Shown here piece after piece: positions 45,401 to 54,400 of a stretch of DNA of 64,000 nucleotides. The notes under the pieces were generated by a model that was not told the origin of the DNA, did no database searches, and was given only the letters and a program-made list of their open reading frames with translations. The position numbers and the translations under genes were made by a program. The DNA is from Ampullaceana balthica (lineage: Eukaryota > Mollusca > Gastropoda > Lymnaeidae). The first letter of the stretch is position 1; the number at the start of each line of letters is the position of its first letter. The stretch is taken from contig CALYLW010000328.1 in NCBI GenBank assembly GCA_944989445.1, positions 599,796 to 663,795 on the forward strand, written 5' to 3'.

Positions 45401-48400
45401 ATTTATTAACTTCTCATAACTAAATAGAATGCTAAATAAATATACAACTATCATAATGTTATTTCTGTTAAAAATACATTTAAAATTCCTTATAACCATA
45501 ACATTTTTTTAACCCCTTTCTAGGTAACAGAAAATGGAACAAAACTTGAGTTACTTCATAAAACACCAGTAGAGGACATACCTGGGGCTATAACACCTTT
45601 TCAAGGACGTGTACTCATTGGAGTTGGAAAGTTTTTAAGAATTTATGACTTGGGAAAAAAGAAGCTTTTGAGGAAATGTGAAAATAAGGTTTGAAGCAGT
45701 TAATATTTTGTTTTTTGTATTGTGGAAATGATGTTTTCCGTGTTTCACCTGAAATCCTTTGATTAAATTTTAGTGAACCTGATCCACAAATTACTTTATT
45801 TTAAAATTAAATTTCTTTAATTTTACTAACAAAGGTTATAATGCTATAGGGATGAAAATAAAATAATGGATTTCAGAGTTGCAATCTGACAAATAATTTT
45901 AATCTTACTTGTTTACAATAGCACTAGGCAGTACTATTAATTCAAATTGGAATAAATTTTATGCTTTTAGCCTTCGGGATAATGCAACTGAATTAAGAAA
46001 CTGAGATTATTCCCCCCTGTAAACCTTTTTCACCAAGTAAACTGTAAACCAAATTATCTACCTACTCACTCTGGGCTGTTCTACCCATTAAAGAACGATG
46101 GTTAACTCTGTGGATTGTGGCGAGAAAGATGTGCATTTATGTTTGGCAAGTTTGTCTAGGGGTATATTGTTTAAATAATCCTTCCCGCTCACAACGCATA
46201 AACTTTAGTGATCTCTCTCAATCGATAACAGACCAAAGGGAGTAAAAATGTAACAATAAATTTATTTACACAATAATGGAAACTGGTTCCAAATGATAAT
46301 AGTGATACATCAAATTAACTATCCCTTCTTTGGCCTAGCTTTATCATCATCAAGGCTAATCCTTATAACCTTATGTTTATGGTGTTGATACTTAAGTTCA
46401 ATAGGGTCGTCGCGCCCCGCTCCGTGTGGCGGTTGGTTCTGCATGCTCCCCTGGTCTGTGGTGCGATGAAGCGTTCAGCTGGGTATTACTGCCCTACACA
46501 CGGCTCCGTCAGTGCTGACGTGTGTAGTTGGTTCTGCAGGGTCTCTCTAGCTGAAACGTTCAATTCCTTGGGCTCGGTAGACTGCTTCACCTATGGTTCC
46601 AGGTGACTTCGGTGATCACGGAAGTGTGAATGACCGGCTTCTATATGTGTAGTGTTTTTACACCTACAGGCTTCGACATACGTAGTGTGCGTTTGTCTGC
46701 ATCAGTTTACGTTGGACGTAATACTGGTAACTGTTGAGTTGTCCTCCTCAGGTTCCTGTCAATGGGTGCAGGGCTGAGGTAGGGTGTCAGTCCAAGTCGC
46801 TTGGAACAGCGGTGGGTCCAGCTCTTGGTCCTGAAGGTTAACGACACTTCTCCCGGTACTGGCGGGTGCCCAGAAGCCAGACTAAAAATAGAAAACATAC
46901 ATGTGTAGTTCCTCTACTTTGTCTGCTTTAATCCATCCTTCTGGCTGCCAAGCCTTCAGAGCAGGGTGCCAAAAGGGAATTAAAATAGATTCAGATAAAC
47001 AAATCACTATTTAATATATTACACAACACGAGACTAAAATTAACATCTCATCTTAACCACCACGGGCGCAGCTCTAACTGGCTGACACCTCGTAAGTGGA
47101 GTGAGGTACAAAATATAATGATATTCACTACACGCAAATATAACTTGGTCCATCTATTTGATGGAGCGCGTGTAATCATAATTAAGAAATAAATGTGGGA
47201 CATTCAAATCTAGCACGTGGCCCCGTGCAGCGATCATGGGGTTAACACATTTCAATAATTCCAACATTGCATTCTACACGGGTTGACATTTAGATAATTG
47301 CATGAAATATATACACAAATACGAGGGAACAAAGCTAGAGTTCAACTTACATGGATTCTGGTTAGAAAAGTAATGTCGGCTCTTCCACTGCAAGGATGAC
47401 GACAGATATAGGTGTATGAAAACAGTCACACGGATGCTACAATCTGCGGGCGTCTTGTGCGGAAAAGAGATTTGATTTCTGGGCTGCCTTGGCCTTTATA
47501 CCCGATGGGTAACATATTCAACCCTTTTCTGATTGGCTATTACTTGTCATAGCGCGGTTATGCGACCGTGACCTGTCACATGATCCCGGGGCATACCTAA
47601 TCAGGTCGGGTCGCCGCATTGTTGACGTTTTCGGGTCAGACAATAGTGAGTTCCCTTTGTTCCACCCAGTTCCCGTGCGCAGATGACTTTGTCTCCATAA
47701 ATTTCGTCACATGGATGACAAAAGTAATAAACTCAGTTGCGATTCTCAATAGCTGGGTATATTTCTTCAAATGAACACGCATAAATTTCAAAATTAAAAA
47801 CCATTGAACTCTACAGTTATTGTTTACTTTTAATTTTGACTGTAAGATTTTTTTCATAAACAGTCATTGATCTCAAATACTATTCTGCAATTTTGTAAAA
47901 TATTTACAGTCTTATCGCAAATATTAGGCGTATGTTATACAAAGTTTTACATACCCCCACACCCAGGGCACAACTGATTTATGGATGTCTTATATATAGT
48001 TCTGTACTATGTAAGATATTTTTTTTTAAAAATCCAAACCTGCTTACTGCATAATTCAGGTGTTTATTGGTCTTTGAACGTACTTATCATACTCACCGAA
48101 GGCTTAGCAGATCAATGAAGTTGCTTTTACATTTAGCATTTATTGTTTCTAGAACTAGATATTTGGTACTTAGTCCATCAACTATAGGCCTGGTGGCAGA
48201 TAAGTATAAACAATAAATGTTGCGGTCCTTCCTCAGACTATTCTTTAATCTTAACTTAAAGTAGTCTTGAAGCTTTGTTTTGCCATGAATCCTGGTACAA
48301 ATGTCCAAGATAACGCGTCTTTTGAAATTTTTGTGTACACAAATGGTCCAAATAATTCTTTGATATCTAAACTATCATACTAACACGATTGTTATTGGGC

Positions 48401-51400
48401 TGCATATACTTTCTACATGTATATATACAAATTTTCTTTTATCTTAAAGTTAACTTAAATGTGAAAACTTAATAAATTGTGAATGAAAAGAAACACTGCA
48501 ATCTTTTTATTTTAAAAATTTATATATTTCCCTTCATAATTTCAGCACATTCCAAACTTTGTTGTTAGTATCCATACGATGGGAAATAGAGTTATAGTTG
48601 GGGATGTACAAGAGAGCTTTCATTTCTTGCGATATCGCAGACCAGAGAATCAGCTTATAGTATTTTGTGATGATACAAATCCTCGCTGGGTGACATGTTC
48701 CTTCATGCTGGATTATAATGCAATAGCTGGTGCTGACAAATTTGGGAACATAACTGTAGTAAGTGTTAGATTTACGCTTATATAACATTAAATCTGGCTC
48801 TAAGTTAAAAAAATATAAGTAATTTTATAGATCCTTTTAACACTTAAGATTTTTTTCAATTTAAGAAAACAACTTTGTATAATGAATGGTAATTATTTTT
48901 TGTTTAAAGATTCGTCTACCAACTGAAGTCAGCGATGATGTTGATGAAGATCCAACTGGAAATAAAGCACTGTGGGACAGGGGATTACTCAATGGGGCAT
49001 CTCAAAAGGTGGGACTATATTTCAAAATTTTACTACTCTTTTGACTTATTGAATAACTGCTTTTTCGCAGTTTAAAAAAAGGTATTGTTGTAACATTTTC
49101 ATTTCAACGCCTAAGTGTGGAAATGATGTTTACCGTGTTTCAAATGAACTAATATGATTATAATATTATTTACTGATCCACATTTCCATTAACAAGAGTC
49201 CTTAAAAGCCTTTTTACTTGATCAGCTAAAAAAGTTTTAAACTTGAAGATAACAAAAAGTAATAAAAATAAATCCAGAGAGCCGTATAAGTTATATATTC
49301 TGATAAAAAATGGGTCAAGGAATATTATGATACAAAAATTGATCTATTTCACTTTCGGGTGCTTCATTAGAAGACTCCTTAATCTGTTACTAAGTTAAGT
49401 TCACATCCTACTTTGCATGTTGGGCACCAATCGTAATCAATGTTTAATTCTTTTAATGCCTTAAAATATTGTTTTTTCCTTGTTGGTTTACCTAGGGAAT
49501 CTTTGAGAAAAGCATTATATATGTATGCATGTATGTATACACACACACACACTTAATAACTAGTTTTATTTCCTTCCTATTGAAAATTGATTACAAATTT
49601 TACATTTTTTAAAAGTAATTGAACTCTTGTAAACTAGAGTTCAACACTTAACAAAAAACTTACAAATTTTGCATTCACATTTATGTTAATTTTAGAAGAA
49701 ACAGATTTAAATGAACCAAGACTCCACATAATTTTCCTTTTGATTGTATGCTAACAAAACACTATTTCTTTATAAGAACAAAACATTTTTGTGCCAATTA
49801 AAATTTAACAGGCAGACATCATTGCCAACTTTCATGTTGGAGAAGTTGTAACTTCCTTGCAAAAAGCAACTCTCATTCCTGGAGGATCTGAGTCTTTGGT
49901 ATATACAACACTATCAGGCAGCATTGGAATGTTGGTACCATTCACCTCTCATGAGGTTAGTTGGAATTATTATTTTTTTTGAACTTCAATTGTAATCAAA
50001 AATGATGATCAATCTTTCTCTCATCTGAATGCTCAGGTGAAGATAAGCTTTGGTACAACTTTCTGATATGATTACAATAAATTATTCAAATTCTATTTAG
50101 ATTTTAACCCTTTGCAATCTTTTACATTTTTTTGGGATCTCTTTAATTTTTTCCCCCTCTTGGCTCAGGTAGTCTCGATAATTCTTGAAATTTTAAAAAC
50201 TAAAAATACTGTCATGTTAAGTACGATTTAATTCACAATTAAATTCTTTATCAATATCACATAGATTATTGTAAATTAAAAATAATTTTCAAATATATTT
50301 TTAATGAGTTTTTTTAATATTGTTATGGGATTTTTCATTTTTTCAATAGGCTTAAAATTTTGTACACGAACTCATCTTTAATGACAATAGATGTTAAAGA
50401 AAAACTAAATATTTTTATTAATTAAAAAAAAAGACTCAATTGCTTACCATTCTATTGAATTCACACTCTTTCCTGTTAAGTAAACATTTATTTGAAAGAT
50501 TGATCTCAGCTGCCCTATCAGCTTCTCACAAAGTTGTCAATCGCTATAAATGTAAGCTGTCCCGATGGGGAGAAGAAAAATAACACACCAAACTGTATTT
50601 GTGTCTGCCAAGAATCTTGTAGTTTTTAAAGTTTTTTTTAAAAAATACCTGTAACTCTTGCCTAACAAAGAGCACAAAGACAAAGATAGGCAGTACAAAG
50701 TAAACAATCATAATGACCGATTTAGCTTGTAGATAAAAAAAAATGTGTACCATTTTGTTTAAGCTGTCCTATTATTTTTGGGGGGTCGGCTTGCGAGCGG
50801 GTTATACACTTTTAATACTTTTCTCTTCCAAAACAGGGGGGTTCGGCTTATGAACGAACGGGCTATAGATCGAGTAAATATGGTAGTTTGTCAAATACTA
50901 TGATGATCATACATGTATTATATATTATAAAAATTGGCTAGTAATTGATACATACTAGTTGGGATTCAACATTTAGTTCTTACAGAAGTTGATCTCGAGG
51001 ATGAAAATAATTTAAATACCTCAAGCAATTTGATATTTTTCTTTATCAATCCAAAGTTAAACAAAAGATAATACAAGATTTGAACTTACTGAAATAAACC
51101 TGACTTGACACTTTTTCAAACAAAAGCTATCACACCACTAGTGTATGTACACTGAGGTGATGTTAGCCATTCGAGGGAAGGAAACAAGTAGAAAAATTGA
51201 AATTCAGTGTTACAGCAAACAAACCAATAATTTGTTCTCTTAACCTTTCAAAAATGGAGAAAGAAAATAGAACAAGAAGTAAGGAATATGCAAGAATCTG
51301 GGATCACTTAGGAAAAAATGTCATGGTTCTCCTGTTTTATTTGTCAAGAAGCAAAGAAGAAAGATGGCTCCAATGACTCTTCTGTGTATTACACAAACTT

Positions 51401-54400
51401 TTATCACTAGTATCAGAGTTTGATGCCAAAGTAATTGCAGAATCTGTGGATTATACAATTTTTCTAAAATAGATGTGACTAAGGTTTTTCTTCCAGATTC
51501 TTATATCTAATTTACAATACGATAATGCACTATAATTTTTAATGAAGTTTTAGAGTTAATTTCCTTATATAGCAATGATCAACAAAATCTATAGAAATTT
51601 CTAAAAGATTTCTTAACGCTAAAGTTTGTGAAGAAAATTCCAGCTATTTCTTTGTTTATTTATAATTATTATAATAAAAGTTGTTAAAAAAGTAGGGAGG
51701 CACTCACTGAACCGCAACTTAATGCTTGGATTACATTTTGCTTTTACAAGATAAATTTAACTCTTAAAATTGTTTTCAAATCATTTTATTAAAAAAAAAT
51801 TTAGCACATTAAAAGTAACATGTGTATTAAAAAGTGTATGAAAAGGATTAAGATTTTATTTGCCTGTCACTCTTAACAAAAAGGTCAACATAAAACTTAA
51901 ATCCCATCTTTACAACTATATTTTGGAAAGCTAAATTTAAATTCAAAATAATTTTTCCTATACCCACTAGAAAGTTTGGTAAACCTGCAGTTTTAGCACG
52001 TATATTATTTCGCAGCGAATTTTAATTTTATGGTGAGAACTTTCATTTTTAATTTATTAAATGCATTTAGATATGTTATATTTTAGCTATTATAGCGCTA
52101 ATTTGTTAGGCTTTTTAATTTATAAGGCTTTTTTTGGCTCTTGACGCTACAAAATCTCAGTAGGTTACATCCTACTTGCCAGATTTTTTTTTATACCTGG
52201 AATGACCCATGCTAAAATAAATTTACAGACTGAAGTTTAAAACAAATTTTTCTTACATCTATTTTAATGTTCTTAGAAGATCAATAAATATTTTATTGAA
52301 AATTTCATTTTTTTATTTGTTACTAGATGTTTGATTCTTGTTTGTTTGTAAGTGAGAAAATTGTATTTGCCATCTTACTGTGACAACCTGGCAAGTAGGG
52401 TGATGAAATAAACAAAATGGTTGCATTGTGTTTGGACTATGTATTTTGAGAGATGAAAGTTCTCGAGAGAAAATATAATTCGCTGCAAAATAATATGCGT
52501 GCTAAAACTGCAGGATTACTGAAAGTTTTAAAGTTTTGTAAAATGTTAATATTTAATTAGTTTAAATAATTTATGTATTTATAAATTAAAGATAATTTCT
52601 CTTTAAAATAAAGTGGCCGTTTCTTTCTATAATTCTTTAGGATCAAGATTTTTTTCAACATTTGGAAATGTACATGAGGCAAGAGTATCCATCTTTATGT
52701 GGAAGAGATCATCTGGCTTTTAGATCATACTATTTCCCAGTCAAGGTAATTAAAAATGTGCTTTCAAAATTAGTTTCTTGTCATTAAATAATCTTTCCCA
52801 CATGATCTCATTTGTATTATTTTTAAACAATTGTGTTTTAAAATCTGTTGAAATTTTTTTTAAAAAAAAATTGAAATGTCTGTGTTATTACAGCCTGGTC
52901 AATTTAAGAATTATTTTTGAAATATGTAATAATTAATCCTTTGTGTCTATTGCAAAATTATCCTACATAATAAAAGGCAAGTTTCTGTCCGTTTTGTCCC
53001 GTCATCTATAGCGATTGGTCCCTCAAACACATATGACTTCCACAGCCAATCATATTTAACACGTTTACGCCATTTATGCGTACGTTCAAAACGAGTTATT
53101 GTTGGTGCAGTATTTCTTCCAAGACTTTATTTTGAGTTATGCGCGTTGTGATTTATAGTAAAAAGCTCTGTTTTTACCAGTTATTTATTTTAACTATAAT
53201 GAATAGTATTTTTGACGTGATGCACATGTAATGCTGGTCAAGACGGCTGTTGGAGGGGAGTTACAACATGCCACCGAACGGTGGCGGAACGTCCTTGGAC
53301 GGGCTTTGTTGCTCGTTTTTAATAAAATATTATTTAATATAAAATAATTATTTAAAATAATATTTCAAATTACACTTTAAAAAATTAATTCATGCATTAA
53401 AGTTACTAAAATTTTCATGAAATTGATTCCCTGTGCAATTATTTATACAAATATTAAAGAATTCTATAGGATAAGGCAATACAATTGTATCTAGATACTT
53501 TTCCACATGTTTTTTTTTCAGTTCTGGAAGCAATATCTTCTTTTGATTTTTAAAAAATGTCATTGTGATATAACTTTGTTTTTAGAATGTGATTGATGGA
53601 GACCTGTGTGAAGTTTTTAACTCCATGGAAACAAGCAAACAAAAATCAATTGCTGAAGAATTAGAAGACAGGAGTGCTAATGAGGTAAATACTATTTTTT
53701 TAAAATTTGTAATTGATCAATAAAAAAAAATTCATTAAAGCCTCTCTGAACTAGATTTTTAATTTTTTTTAAAAAAGAGATAAAACAGATCATGTGAATT
53801 CCAATTAAATGGTCTAATAAGTCGTTCAAATAAATACAATAATACTGGTACTGGACTTCTTAAAAGCATTGATAAAGTTTGTATGTTTTTTTGTATCTTT
53901 GGTCACTTACATCAGTGCTTTCAAGATTTCCTAATAGGCAGTGAACATATTAATAATTTATGAAACAAAATTAGCACCAAAAACAGTTAATTCCACAGGG
54001 AACAGCAACTGTTCAAAACAAAGGTTAGGTTATTTGCTGATGATTGTATGATCTATAGAACATTTAAGTCAGAACAAGATACTGAAATCTTACAAAAAGA
54101 CAGATGAATTACATAAATGGGAAACTAATGGATGCATGCCTTTCCACTTAGAAAAGTGTAACCTGTTAAGGGTATCAATCAAAAGAAACAAAGAGATGCA
54201 AAGTAAAAATAAATGAAAAATTATCATTTATTCTTCAGCATGTAAAGGAATTCATTAAAAAAAATTCAACAAAACTTTTTTCTTTATAAGAAGAAACTTT
54301 TACAAAAGTTATATGATTATAAAACTAAAATGCTGCCTTACGTTGGTCAGATCTATACTAAATATGAATCTTCTGTATTTGACCCATGTACAAAAGTAAA

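Noticed and set aside
48093..48308. 71-codon minus frame in SF3B3 intron 22
   Set aside because: No recognisable family, AT-rich and no supporting splice signals; possibly repeat-derived but not supportable.
50104..50125. Left end of a TTAA-target element (TTAACCCTTTGCAATC)
   Set aside because: No inverted partner followed by TTAA was found within intron 25.
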